The position numbers were made by a program, and so were the translations under genes. From contig JADGJC010000012.1 in NCBI GenBank assembly GCA_027596075.1, positions 124,001-188,000 on the forward strand: 64,000 nucleotides of DNA, given 5' to 3'. Numbering within the stretch: position 1 is the first letter of the stretch; every line of letters begins with the position of its first letter. The notes under the pieces were generated by a model, which saw only the letters and a list, made by a program, of their open reading frames with translations, did no database searches and was not told the DNA's origin. The DNA comes from Rhizophlyctis rosea (lineage: Eukaryota; Chytridiomycota; Chytridiomycetes; Rhizophlyctidales; Rhizophlyctidaceae). Below, one piece after another: positions 23,795-35,936 of this stretch.

Positions 23795-25275
23795 ATGCCC
23801 AAGAGATCCGCCAACTCCTTCACCTCAACCACCTCTCGCAACCGCCCCTCCCAAACAAGCTACCGCCTCTCCCCCGGCCCCCGTTTCCGCGGCCCAGTCG
23901 GCCCTGTCGGAAGCGACAGCGGAAGCTACATCGACGGCATAGGCAGCATAACTTCCAACCATGACTGGTCAAACTACCGATACCCCTCCAACCAATCAAC
24001 CTCCCACAGTCAATTGCCATCCCCACTGTCCGGCCCATCCCTCTCCGCAAACAGACCAGACAAAACCCGCACATGCCATAAAACCATTCGAGGCGAATTA
24101 TGGCAGTCCACAAAAGGATTTTGGACATGTTGTCAGGATTTTTATGAGAGGAGCAAAGCAAACCTGGAGGTAGCTACCGCGTTGATTCATATGGTAAGTA
24201 TCAAACATCATGAATATCATGCATATCAACCTCCTGACACACCCAACACAAGATCCTCTGCATCATCTGCGCCATACTCTCCCGCAACGGCCCAGGAGGC
24301 GAAGCGATCATATGGTCCATGTCCGTCATCGCAATGGGAACGACATTCGGCTTTGGTGCCTACTGGGTTAAGACCAGACAAAAATTGGGAGTGGACCCAT
24401 TACCTGTTTTGGCTCATATTGCTGGCAGTGTACGTGTCCCAAAAACATTGGAACATTCTTGTTATTTTGCAACGCCACTGAACTCTCAATGCAACCAGCT
24501 ATTTCTATTGAACTTCGCCTTCGCCATCGCGTTCTGCGTCGAATTCGTATGGTATTCTAATTTACAGACAACCCAGGAGATTCAATGTAGGAATGGTGCG
24601 TCCCGTACCAATTCGCGCTTATGGTCACGGTAATTCAACACTGAACTGCTTTGCTAGATTGCGATAGCATGAATCTTTCCATATGTACCGGATCAGGTAA
24701 TTGCAGGAAGTTTCCCACATCCCTCTACACATACATGTGTCTTACATTCTGTACCCCGCGGGAAAGCAGATGCAGCAACTCCGACATGCCCAACATCAAT
24801 GTTTGATAGCTATAAAGGACAAATCGATGATTATAAGAGGAGAGTAATAATTATTGGGTTGTATCTGGCTTGGCAGGTAAGAAAAGGGCACCCCGGCTGT
24901 AGTCTTTAACTACAACCACAGCACGAATCTCTCACTCACGTGTTCCCAACACTCCTCACTCGATTCCCCAATTACCCTTAAACCCCAACCCCCAAGATCA
25001 TCCAAATAAACTTCTCAGTAGAACAAATGATCACCTTCATTAAAGCAGGCTACATCCTCCGTCACCTCCCTTGGGAGGACAAACCCCCTTCACAACCAAC
25101 ACCGCAACCAAGATCACGAGAACAGTCCCAATCAACCGAAGCCCCGCATGGCCCGACAGAAGGAGGAGGACCGTCTTTTCAGTTACCGAATCAAGCAAAC
25201 TCGTCGAATACTTATATGTCGGTTGGAGGGCCGGCGTCGAGATTTGGGTCGCAGTTGGTGCCGCACCTTGGGTGA
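23795..25275 (+). CDS. Predicted four-helix membrane protein, unrecognised
   Basis: It starts at ATG 23795 with a basic, Ser/Arg/Pro-rich cytosolic region of about 100 residues (MPKRSANSFTSTTSRN), followed by RGELWQSTKGFWTCCQDFYE. Four hydrophobic segments then come from consecutive exons: LIHMILCIICAIL, AIIWSMSVIAMGTTFGFGAYWV, LFLLNFAFAIAFCVEFVWY, and RRVIIIGLYLAWQIIQINF. The tail is Pro/Gln/Ser-rich and ends at 25275. Introns are short (about 24194-24252, 24430-24498, 24585-24705 and 24878-24994), though the border near 24660-24710 is not firmly placed. The layout suggests a tetraspan plasma-membrane or vesicle protein. I do not recognise a family. Confidence 0.65.
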
Positions 25276-25565
25276 TTATCGTGCGCGCCCCGTTGCTGCA
25301 CAGAGGATATAGTGAACAGAGGCGACGCTGTGGGATAAATTAGGGATTGATATGGGGTTGAGATGTTCGTTCTACCCATTGGCGTGAGTCCATGATTTCT
25401 TGAAAACGTCAGGGCACTTGCATATCTGGATCATTTCAACTCGATTCTACGACGTTTTTACGTTGTGCTATATTATGTAAATAGTCTAAACAGAGGGGGT
25501 ATACCGGGTATCTTAAACATCATCGTCCCATGCCACTCCTACATCTAAAATCTACAATAACGTAT

Positions 25566-26769
25566 CTACAATTTGATATCTTCCAAATCTTTCGAAACCC
25601 CATTAATGTTGAATCCAATCAAACTCGTCACACTGACAACACTGGCACTTCTCTCCCTGTCCCTACTCTCCCTCTCCCTCTCTCTCGCAATATTCAGCTC
25701 CCTCTTCTCATGAGACGGCGTAACAACCTTATTTGCGTGATGGGCAAGTTGCTCCCGCAGGTCATCTAGCTGGAGCTGGGCGGAGGTGTACTCATCTTTG
25801 ACGCGCTCAAATTCGTCTTCGAGTTGTTCGAGGGCGGTTTGCAGCATTATGCGTTGCTTAGCTGATTCAAGGAGTTGTGCGTGGAGGAGTTTGCGTTCGG
25901 CTTCGGATTGTTTTTGCTATGAAGAATGTTGTGGTTGGTGTTGAGCTGTTCGTAACCCACAGGTAGTCCGGAAACCACATACCAGTCTTTCGATTTCAGC
26001 TTGCTGCCATCCTTCTGAGTTCTTTGTGACGAAAGTGGCGGTTTCGGAAGTGTCATTCAACTTCTGATTCAGGTCTTCTATTGTTTCTTGAGTATTGCGT
26101 AATTCTTCCGCCAACGCGTCCCGCTGATTGCAACCCGGTAGGTTTACGTGTTCCAAGTACGTGCAACTTCAATATACACCACACACCTCCTCCCGCAAAT
26201 GATTGGTCTCCGCCATGTGTTGCATTGTCATTGTTTCCATCTCTTGCAGATGCATCGTGTTCAGCTGCCGAGCGGATATGAGTAAACGTGTCGGCAGTTT
26301 ATAGCGCCAAAAGTAGTCATACCTCATTCTGCCGCCGCGCATAATCGAGTTCAGAGTTTACAATCTGATCCATGAGGGCGCGCAATTGATCTGAGCTTCA
26401 GAAATGTTGGTATAGAGTTAGGCGCCACCACTGTATGCAAACCGACCTTTCAACATCTGGTTCTCTTCCTCCACGTCTCGAAGTCTGCGCGCGGCGTCTG
26501 CCGAAAAGTCCAGACTCCTTCTGCCGTAAGAAATGGGAGACTCGTCCATGACCTACGCGCAGATGGTTTAGACCCGCCCACTATGGTGAGCCACGTCTTG
26601 AAGGCTCACCGTTGGTCCAATGTTTACAACACTTGCGGTCTTTTGAATTTGTATTGGTTCTGCATCGTTCTAAAATCCTGTGTCAGAAGAAGGAATCTCA
26701 CGCAGCTCGAAGACTTGAACGCACCTTTTGAGGAGTATTGACCGCTGCTATTCCGTCCAGATGTGACAT
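25566..26769 (-). CDS. Coiled-coil protein, unrecognised
   Basis: It starts at ATG 26769 (MSHLDGIAAVNTPQK) and ends at 25566, with at least six short exons. The N-terminal exons give KNDAEPIQIQKTASVVNIGP followed by MDESPISYGRRSLDF; from there almost everything is heptad-rich: ARRLRDVEEENQMLK, LRALMDQIVNSELDYARRQNE, QEMETMTMQHMAETNHLREE, RNTQETIEDLNQKLNDTSE and QLEDEFERVKDEYTSAQL. The C-terminus has a charged RE/RD stretch (ARERERESRDRERSASVV), then ends EDIKL. Nothing identifies a family. It is transcribed away from the large coiled-coil gene that starts 563 bases off, so the pair may be co-expressed; that is inference. Confidence 0.65.
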
Positions 26770-27331
26770 GAGTTTTGCATGGGGAAGTTCAGGAGAAGGG
26801 AGGGAACGGAAGAGCCATTGTGGTTGCCTACAAGTTGCAACCCCAGTCCAACACGATACCGCCGGACTGGGTCTCCAACTGGACAGTCTTGTGTGACCGA
26901 GTAATGTGGCTTGCATACCAAAAGAGGATGAATGATTCATTTCCCTTGCATCCACAGTGCACACACAGGGTCTTGGCCAAAACAGAGCTCAGCCACGACG
27001 CGTAAGAGGGTCCATGATTGCCCACTTTGCCCACTCTTCTCTCTTCAACTTTATGCTACAGAACCGACAGACATGCATCGACCCATCACCATTCCTCGCA
27101 CCATACATGAATAACTAATCAAGGTTGGCACATTCACAATGTCAACTTTTTGATTCCTCCCGCTTGCTCACGTATTCCTTCGACCCTTGCAACCACAAAG
27201 TGTTGACGAGTGATTCGGTGTGATTGACATACGGGCAATCCGACTTGCAACAGATCGCCACAGAAAGAGGACACCCAACCGTGGTCGCTGTGCTTTAGGG
27301 GCATAATCTAAGTAGGTGGACTCTCTCAAAG
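26770..27331. other. Divergent promoter between two coiled-coil genes
   Basis: The gap of 562 bases between opposite ATGs shows no clear TATA box and no supported ORF. Confidence 0.5.
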
Positions 27332-30300
27332 ATGGGATTTTCACATGTTGTGAATGAAGGATCCTCATACTCATACATCCATGTGTCTATAGCCTCAATG
27401 GCCGCCATCCCTTCCCACAAAGACTTCGCCAAAGTTCCTGCAAGGACTGACAGCGGCTTCGATCGCATTCGGCTCACACTACATCAACGCTACCGAGACA
27501 AATCACGAAGAAAGCGTTCCAGGTCACCTCGTCGCTCGCATCCAGTCACGACAACGAGCAATGGTGAACCAACCCAGGTGCCAGTTCTCCCAGTTGCAGA
27601 ATCTTTGATTCACCAAGTCGGAGTAATTTCCGATACTTTGCGGACGTTGGAGACGGGCATTCTTGCAGATGTCAAACAATCCGACCCTCAACAACAATCA
27701 AAGAACTCCAGCCAATCACTTGCCAACATGCCTAACGAAGAGAATGCCCGACGAGAGGAGTATAGCGCCTTTTCAGCAGCACCCCATCCAATGCCTGCAA
27801 TACCTATCCACCCAGTCAACGCTTCTTCAATATTCGGACGATTGGGTGATTTCGAAAATGTGAAAAAGTCTACCACAACTCTCAATGTGCCTACCAGCGA
27901 AGTCGCCAATATCCCACCAGATATCGTCCCATCATCATCCCCTACGAATACAAATCATCCATCTAATCTTCCAGAAGACGGCATAAGACCACCCACACCG
28001 ACCTCTCCAACACCTCCACAACCAACAGCATCACCCCTACCCAATACCGCTCCACCAACCGTACCCGTAGCCGCACAGCCTCACCATTTTTATGCTCCCA
28101 TTAATCAAGTGAATGAGAGGGATATCAATGCTCAAAAGGCAGGGGATTACGAGAAGAAGAAGCGTAGAAAAGGTTCTAGTTCCAGCGGCTCGGTCATTGA
28201 CCAGGAAAAACATCGTTACCATGCCCAAAATGGCCCCATAAACCCCCTTGAAGCTTTCAGACGTCGGATGCGATACCTGGAGAACGAGAACATCTGCTTG
28301 AAAGCAGAACTCGACAACCGATGCGCAGCCGATGCCCAAACCATCAAAGCATTGCAATCTCGCCTTCGAGCCTTGGAGGTTGAGAATCGCACCCTACGTG
28401 AAACTGCCATACCCACCCGTACCACGACAAATCCGGAAAACGACACCGCATCCTTCCTCCGTTCCAAAGTGACGCATCTAGAAAAAGAAGTAGTGCGCCT
28501 GAAACAACTCGCAGAATCAGCTCACTCTGCCAAAGAAGAGGAAGCCCTCATCGAAGTCACAACCCGCTGTGAAACCCTCCAAAACGACGTGCATGACCTG
28601 CAAATGCGCGTATCGCGGCAAAACATGGAACTGAAGTCGCTCTTGGAACAAAACTCCATCCTGCGAAAAGAGAATAAGCGACTAATAGAGCAGGAGGGGA
28701 TGTTGAAGAAGAAACTTTTAGCATCAGAGGTGGAGGGGTTAATCAAAGATAGGAGTCGTGCAGCATCACCCCAACAAGAGCCTCGAAGTTTCTCGCCAGT
28801 AGAAAGAGAAGGCATAGAACGTCTCTGCCTAATCCTAGAAACCGAAATCCGCTCCATCGAACAAAAATCCCACGAGATAACCGTCGCCCAAAAACGCGCC
28901 GACCGATCCACATCCCACACCGTCGACTGGCTCTCCTCTGGTCTTTTCCAAGCTCCACACCTCCTAGATAACCTCGTCAAAAACCTAAAACAGCTAAAAG
29001 AAAACATGCACCCTTCATTCCCTTCTGCACAAGACCAAAACGCCCACCCGCACCAATTCCTAACCACCTGCGCAGACATAGTCCACACCGTCTCGACCTG
29101 CGCCCAAACAATCCAAACAGTATGGAAAGAATCCTCCGACCTCGACAAGCGAATCCACAAATTAAAAGAAGAGAGCATCAAAATCCGTAAAGAGGCAGAG
29201 GAAACAATTGAAGACCTCACCACCCAATACGGTGAGGACGTCCGGGTATTAGAAAAAGGTAACCGTGCCCTAGAAGGAAGTCTCGTCACCCTCCGTAACG
29301 AAGTCGACAAGATCCGGAGCGGGCATGTGGAGGAGCGGAAGGGGTTCAAAGAAGCTATTCGTGGGTTGGAACGCCAGGTTGCTGACATTGGGGGACGGAA
29401 CAGGGAGTTAGAGAGGCATGTACGGGAGTTGGGGGGCGAGGTTGGGAGGTTAGAGGAGGTTGAGCGGGGGTTGCGGGAACAGAATCGGGAAATGGAAAGG
29501 GTGTATAGGATCGAACATGAGGATCTTGCAGACAACTCGTTTGTGATTGAGCAATCTGCTGGAGCGGCGGTTATGGAGGCTGAAGTGCGGATTAAAGAGC
29601 TTACGCGGGAGATTGATGTGGTGAGGGAGGATAATCTGAAGTTGCAGGCTCATGTTGCTAGCTTAGAACGACAGGTTGGTGAATGGAAGGGGGAGAATGA
29701 GAAGTTGCGGGATGCTGCTGTTAAGGAAGATGCGCGGAGGGCGATAACGGAAGGCAAGGAAGAAGAAATCCTCGATCTCAAAACCCTCCTCGCCGGGCTG
29801 GAACATAAAATCGACAGCGAAAAGCTTAAGAACCGCAAAGCAGCAGAACTAATCAAATCTCTCAATGACCAACTCACCACCACTAAATCCGAGCTAACAC
29901 TCCTCAAAGACGCCTCAAAGCACATTTCGGACAACGAGTCTGAGAATTATCAGCATTTACGGCGGTCGGAGGGGTTGTTGAGGGAGAGGGTGCTAGGGAA
30001 GGAGAGGAGGAAGGGGGGTAGTGTTAGGTTAGAGGACGATGGTGGAGACGGGGACTTGTTCGCGGGGTTGTTTGAACCTGAGGGAGGAGTAGAGCGGCAG
30101 GATATGGAAGCGGTGTTGGCGTTGATTGAGAAGAATCAAGATACTGCTGAGCAGTTGACGAGACTTAGTGCTATGCTTGAAGGTGAATTTTTGCCCTGCC
30201 ATCAATGCTCTGAATCCCGCGATGCAAAAGCTTGGATCCAAAGACTGACCATCATTCTCACCGAACAGAACATGTAGAACAAGCCCAAAACCTCAAACAC

Positions 30301-30888
30301 GAAAATGAAACCCTATCCTCCTCCCTAACAAAATGCGAAAAGCGACTCAAAACCCGCGAACAAGCCTGGTTCCAAAAATTCACATCCCTCCAAAATGATA
30401 TCGAATCCCTCCGCGATGAACAATCTTCCGTCGAAACTCTCCTCACGGCTTATGAATCCCAATTCCACGGCATAAAAGCCCTCGCCGGCGACATCATCAC
30501 AGAAAAAGGAGCAGACCACCCGTACCCTTTTCTTCCTCACTTTACTCACTTGCATAATCTGTACACATCAACACAACATACCCTGTCGCTTTCGCACCAG
30601 CAGAACGCGAATCTAACACAGAAGGCGGAGGAACGACAAATGCAGTTACACACACTCGAAATCGCGCACCAAGGCAAACGCGAGGAATGCGAGGCGGCGC
30701 GGCGGGAGTGTGAGGAGCGGGGCAGGCGGTGTGCGGAGATGGAGAGACGGGTGAGGGAGGTTGAAGGTAGGGCGGGGGAGTTGGAGAAGAGGGTTAGGGA
30801 GGTTGTTGGGGAGAAGAGGGTTGTTGAGGGGAAGTTGAGGAAGTTTGTGAATGGGTATAGGACTTTGGTTGTTGGGAGGGGGGAGTAG
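27332..30888 (+). CDS. Large coiled-coil protein (about 1,156 residues), unrecognised
   Basis: Two exons: 27332-30182 and 30269-30888, joined by an 86-base GT-AG intron that keeps frame (..SAMLE|EHVEQAQN..). The start at 27332 has AAAG before the ATG; a second ATG at 27398 would give 1,134 residues. Residues 50-75 are basic and SR-like (RDKSRRKRSRSPRRSH). A disordered Pro/Thr/Asn-rich region runs to about 280, and long heptad-rich coiled coils fill the rest, e.g. RMRYLENENICLKAELDNR, SLEQLEQNS-type segments and EERGRRCAEMERRVREVEGR. One non-coil island lies around DWLSSGLFQAPHLLDNL. This layout is typical of spindle-pole, centrosomal or tether proteins, but no family motif was recognised. Confidence 0.85.
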
Positions 30889-31096
30889 TGAGGGGAGGGG
30901 GGATGGAAGTGGTGTGGTGGGGACGGATATGGGACGTAGAGTAGAGCGGGGGACGACGTCATGAAACAACTCTCCAACACATGCAAGCATTACAAGCAAA
31001 TGAATTTGACAGGAACTTGATTTATTCACATGCATACAAAACAAATGCTCCACGGAAGCGACTATCCACTGTCCATCAGATGCAATCTATCTAACT
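30889..31096. other. Convergent intergenic gap
   Basis: Probable 3' UTRs; a reverse AATAAA-type signal lies near 31013-31018 for the minus-strand gene. Confidence 0.5.
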
Positions 31097-32508
31097 TTAA
31101 TACTCACCATGGCTGTATCTTTCAAACGCCGCGATGTTAAATATCTGGAAGTCTGAAAACACAGAAACATGGTAAGAACGATTGGTTCGTACAGCTATCA
31201 AACAGCCCTCCATTCTAGCTAAGTTCAGCATCAGTCGTCAAAACTTTTCGACACTATGTATTCCGACATATGCTTGTCTCTTTTTGTTTTGATAATTTCA
31301 TCTTCTGCCCCACTCCCCGAACGATTGGCACGTAGATGCTTACCTGGCATAACGCTTGGTGAGATCTTGGCGGTAAACCGGCCGTTCGGCATATGGACGG
31401 GGATCTGATTAGAAGGGAATTCAACGATCAGCAAATGATAGGTGACAACGAGCAACGTATCAATTCCCCATGTACATCGATCAGTTATAGGCATGAATGA
31501 ATAAAAAAGAAGTTTGTCATCAACGAGAAACTCGAATCTGACTCGTCATCGGTATCCTCATTTCGATATGTCCTTCCCAAGATCCCATCGACTCATGAAA
31601 CGCTTGTACTCACATTAGCTGAAGGATCAAAACTGCAAGACTGATCGATCAACATCTTCACGTCGAATCTATGTATGACTAGAAACATTGACGATGGTCA
31701 GTTGATGATTGTCTCCAATGCGTCTGATGACTCCGACGTTTCGCAATTCAGATTGATCAGTCTTGCACGTGTCAACAAAAATTGCTTCAGTGCCCAGTGC
31801 TTTTTCACATCTCAGAGAATGTCGTTTACCAAGATGCGCATCATATCAACCATCCGAACGATACCACCTCAAGCCCCACCCACTACCGAAATGTCCAATA
31901 CAGTATTCCAAGCCGATGCTCACCTTGCCTGCACGTGCCACTATCGACTGCCATCGCCATAAGCCGAGACGTCATGCTTTCAAGTGAGGTTCAGACCTAT
32001 GTATTCGACAAGGAAGGTGGATTCGGTTAGACTGTGTTTTCATACAATCGCGAATGAATCACTCCCATCACATATATCTGAAGCTCAGAAACCCTTTCCT
32101 CAACACATAAGATTCAGCCGGTAATTCCAGCGTATATAGTTGTAGTTGTTGTATGCCAGGTAGGAATCATCACGGCAGCATCCCATCTTCCACCAACGGG
32201 CGCCAAATACAATGAAGAAGTAGATACATACCTTGCTTTACTCGCACCACGTGGTTCAGCTACTCGAAGCAGTGGGAGAGAAGACCTATTGATGTGAAAA
32301 TCGGTTAACTTCCATGTCATTGACAGATCCCGAAAGAGAGATGAGGAGATTTCCCAGCTTGTCGCGCAATGGTTTCAGAGACGCAGTTTATCGCCACCAT
32401 GACATCTGAGACTCTAGTTTGTATTGATTGTCAAGGGTCATCCTTAACGACGCTGAGGTCCTCATCTCCTCTCCCGATTGTGAAAGGTGAAGGGTGAAAT
32501 ACTTACAT
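31097..32508 (-). CDS. Short spliced gene, unrecognised (about 75 residues)
   Basis: A consistent set of GT-AG junctions was read on the minus strand. The initiator ATG is split (AT at 32508-32507, intron, G at 32285). Exons then run 32285-32232 (SSLPLLRVAEPRGASKA), 31668-31614 (FDVKMLIDQSCSFDPSAN), 31404-31344 (IPVHMPNGRFTAKISPSVMP) and 31152-31097 (DFQIFNIAAFERYSHGEY, stop). A reverse TATA-like box lies about 53 bases before the start. The frame stays open across all joins, which is the main support. The intron between the second and third exons is long (about 560 bases) and may hide another exon; a further donor near the stop could extend the protein. No family is recognised. Confidence 0.45.
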
Positions 32509-32560
32509 GGCGGAAGTCTAGATCACGGATTGATGAAGGGTCGAGGCAGGCGTGACCCTC

Positions 32561-32568
32561 TATTTATG
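32561..32568 (-). promoter_or_regulatory. Reverse TATA-like box of the short spliced gene
   Basis: CATAAATA on the minus strand, about 53 bases before the split ATG at 32508. It lies in the shared 361-base promoter region with YKT6. Confidence 0.45.
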
Positions 32569-32869
32569 CTTTTCTGCGGAGTGCCCCAAAAAGAAATCCC
32601 GAGGCTTATGTGGCTTGGAGGCTGTGTCATCAAGCCCATTACGTAATGTACGGCTTGGCTTTCACGTGGTCCGGAGGGTGGTTGTTCCGCGCCTTCTGGG
32701 GTCAAGTTCGGGCCTCGCCATCCACGAAACTGATCCCGTCGGCCACGTCGACCTTCGCGCTGCCTTCCTCGCCATCTTCGAAACCATAAAAGTTCCCCGT
32801 CTCAAGTTCTGACTCCCTATCCAACTCCCAGCGACCACATCTCTTACGCACTAATACACCACCGCCAAA

Positions 32870-33668
32870 ATGGGCATCACCGTTCACGCCATCGCGATTC
32901 TCGTACACGGCACACCGGCCAAACTCCTGGCCTTTGAGTCTGACCTTTCCACCTTCTCTTACTTCCAACGTGGCACCCGCGCCGAGTTCCTCAATTTTTT
33001 TGTAAAAACGGTCACAGAGCGAACATCGGCCGGTCAGAGAGCGAAGGTTGAGGAAGCTGGTATGTGTATGACGACTTGCGCTGGTTAAGCGGTGATTCTT
33101 AACATTTCACTTTACAGGCTCGATAGGTTACGTGTTCGTACGCTCCGACAGCCTCACTGCCGTTCTCGTCACCGAACCCAACTACCCCGACCGTACCGCA
33201 TTCTCCATCCTCAACAAGCTCCTTGACGAGTTCGCTGCGAAGTTCCCATCAGACAGATGGGGCTCCCTCAACCCCGCCATCACCAGCCCACAATACCCAG
33301 AACTCAAACAGCACTTGACGGTAGCCCAGGACCCTCAAAGCGCGGATCCATTCATGAGAGTCCAGAAAGAGCTGGATGAGACCAAAATTGTGCTGGTATG
33401 GACGAAGTGGCGGCAAAGCAGTCGAGAAATACCACTAATGCTAACGTGCTGCTCCTTGAAGCACAAAACCATGGAGTCATTATTGCAACGGGGAGAGAAG
33501 CTCGACGACTTGATCGCAAAATCAGAAGATCTATCCATGCAGTCAAAGTCTTTTTACAAAACCGCGAAGAAGACAAATTCATGCTGCGTAAGTAATCCTG
33601 CTTCAGCGTGGCTTTTATGACCTTTGACGCTGATCGATTATTGTATCATATCTTAGAATTACTAAACT
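32870..33668 (+). CDS. YKT6: R-SNARE Ykt6
   Basis: Ykt6 is the longin-domain R-SNARE that acts in Golgi, endosomal, vacuolar and autophagosome fusion and is anchored by lipids. Exons are 32870-33059, 33118-33395 and 33462-33587. The longin domain spans about residues 1-135 (SYFQRGTRAEFLNFFVKTV, TERTSAGQRAKVEE, GYVFVRSDSLTAVLVTEPNY, FSILNKLLDEFAAKFP). The SNARE motif follows: DPFMRVQKELDETKIVL, HKTMESLLQRGEKLDDLI with the zero-layer Arg, then FYKTAKKTNSCC. The paired Cys at 33582-33587 are the expected palmitoylation and prenylation sites. The three residues after them cannot be read: a donor follows at once, and the two possible acceptors do not give a standard CAAX end. Confidence 0.93.
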
Positions 33669-34026
33669 CCACAGCTACGTCCTCATAGTCTTTACCGATC
33701 GTTATCGTTCATCTGTATATGTTTTTTCTCTGTATTTCTTGTCGCCGAACGAAATGTAGATCAACTCAATGTTATTTTTGGAAATGGTTGGGGGTTTGAT
33801 TTGTTGGTGGTTTTTGGTTGTCCAATTTGGTTCGTAGGTCAGATTTGGCAGTTTGCGGGTGATCGGGCTCGCGATTCCGTCGTTAATTTGCATGCGGTCC
33901 TCTGTTGGCAAACTGTTGGCGTAATCTGGGATGACAATTTTTGACAGATCTATTTGGGATCGATTCATAGTACATACAACGTTTACATTATTCACAAGGT
34001 CCATGAGATACTACTGTACATACACA
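33669..34026. other. Convergent intergenic gap
   Basis: Between the YKT6 tail and the GGCT stop. No supported gene. Confidence 0.5.
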
Positions 34027-35274
34027 CTACTCTTCCTTCTTACTCCCAACAGCCTTCCTATCACTCACTCCAATCGTCCTTCCACCACTCCCGAACACCG
34101 GCGCCAGAACCCAATTATGCACCACCCACGCGAACTCCGATACCCCATCCAACAACTGCGCCGACCACTTCGGCATCCGGATCTTCATCCTCCCCAACCC
34201 AACGGCAATACTAAAATAAGTGATGTACACCCATCCAAACATGCCTAAAAATACTACACCACCAGCCTTCTGTCGTAATGTTGTTGACTGGTAGTGGGGA
34301 TATGCATCTAGGTATGCTATGTAATCTGGATTTAGGCCGTGTTCGCGGGCGCCATCGCGGAGGAGGTTGAGGTAGCGGAGGGACGGGTGGAGGTTTGGGG
34401 TTGCGTCACAGTATAGGAGGGTTTGGGCTTTGAGTATTGGTTCTGGGTAGGCGGCGGAGGGGTAGGGCTGGCAGTCCACTGTTATTGACAGGTAGCCCAT
34501 GTTGTCGTGACCTGCAAAGAAGCATGATCAGATGTCTGCCAACCATGGCCAACGTGGCAAATGTGCTAGCAGTCTTACCTCCACCACCTTCAGTTTTACG
34601 TATGTGCTCGTAAGCCCTTTTTGTAATCTTGAAAGCCACTCCATGCATTACTCGCTTGTCATCCGAGGGTTCGATTTTCCGTCTATGATATGTGTGCATC
34701 AGCTTTTGCGTCATGCAAAACACATCCCCGCCCATGACCATAAAACTCACATGCTTGCAAATGCAGGCTCAAAATATGGAAATCTATTCACACAATCATC
34801 AGTCATGTACAAGTGGAAAGCAACAGCCAAAATCTTCCTAACATACCCACGACAATCAAACGCTAGCCGGTATCCTTCCACAGTGACAGGCACATATTCC
34901 ATTGGTTTCACCTGGCGCACAAGAAGTTAAACCCTCTTGTAAATCAACTGACAGCTCCAAAGAAACCCACACCTGCCGCCGTCCCGTCAGCACCTTGGTC
35001 GTCATATTTGAGCCATAGGCAAGATACTTTTCCCACCAAAACCCATGAGTGTAGTGTTCCGTGGTTGCATAATTGAAGAGGTACCAAAACATACCCAGCA
35101 AATGTCGTCTGGAGGAACGTGTCAGATATCGAGTTTCAGGGTCATGGTTGCAAACAAAAACAAACCTTCATTTTCCGGAATGTTCAACTCGTCTATTTTC
35201 TCGGGCTCTACTTGAGGAGGCGCATTTTTGGCGTCAAGCGCCGTTTCGCGCTGAAGGGAGGATGCTGCGGACAT
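34027..35274 (-). CDS. Gamma-glutamylcyclotransferase-like protein with C-terminal membrane segment
   Basis: GGCT enzymes release 5-oxoproline from gamma-glutamyl dipeptides in glutathione turnover. The start is ATG 35274 (MSAASSLQRETALDAKNAPP). After an intron the GGCT signature KYLAYGSNMTTKVLTGRRQ appears, then PMEYVPVTVEGYRLAFDC, FPYFEPAFAS, RVMHGVAFKITKRAYEHI followed by RKTEGGGG, and GYLSITVDCQPYPSAAYPEP. This is the YGSN..GRR / EP.FAS / HGV.F / TEGG order of fungal GGCT proteins. A hydrophobic segment, VVFLGMFGWVYITYFSIAVGL, follows the catalytic domain, so the protein may be membrane bound. At least four exons; stop at 34027-34029. Confidence 0.85.
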
Positions 35275-35936
35275 GTTTTTTTTATAATGGTTTTGCGAAT
35301 GAGGAAACGCAATTTCAAGTGCAAGGTAGAGGTGTACGAATAGAGAAGGTGCCGCTTTCAGCTTGGTTGAGAGGAGTCGTTTGCTCGTTACCGGAGTTGG
35401 GACGATACGGACTGGAAGCTTATGTATCATCCACAATAAAAGGTATGAGTGAAATTTGCTACTTCTTCCAGGGTGTTATTTTCAGCTTCGTCACTTTGTT
35501 AGAAATGAAATGTAATGAAAACGTGGGCAAAGATGTGTGGGCATTTGTCAGCGGCCTGCGGGCTTGGAGCCTCATCAGAGTGGCAGGGTTGGAACGTCGG
35601 ACGCTGTCGGAGGTCCGCATTGTTCCGGAGGGGAGGCCCGTCCCACATCTACATTTGAACAGCACTGATAGGCATTCCCAGCAACCCGCTAACTCCGCTA
35701 CAACTGCACAGAAACTTGCAATGACTTCATGCAGGAGCAAACTAAAAGGCGACAATTGTTGCGGACACATCAAACCCATGCGGGGAGGTGTGAAAATACC
35801 GACACGAAAAACAAGAAAAAATGTTTCCAGCCTTCCGAACAGGTCCTCAACTGCAACGTACTATCTCAGTGCGAAATTCATCCATTGACTTCATCGATGG
35901 ATCTATGTCTTGTAAACAGCTCCATGATATTAATCT
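35275..35936. other. Intergenic gap upstream of GGCT
   Basis: A long forward open frame overlaps the first GGCT exons and this gap but has no domain and antisense coding overlap, so I do not call it. Nothing else is seen. Confidence 0.5.

Noticed and set aside
28522..29535. Reverse open frame of 337 codons
   Set aside because: It is the Ser/Arg-rich shadow of the large coiled-coil gene on the other strand.
35073..35888. Forward open frame of 271 codons
   Set aside because: Antisense to the first GGCT exons, no domain, composition not protein-like.
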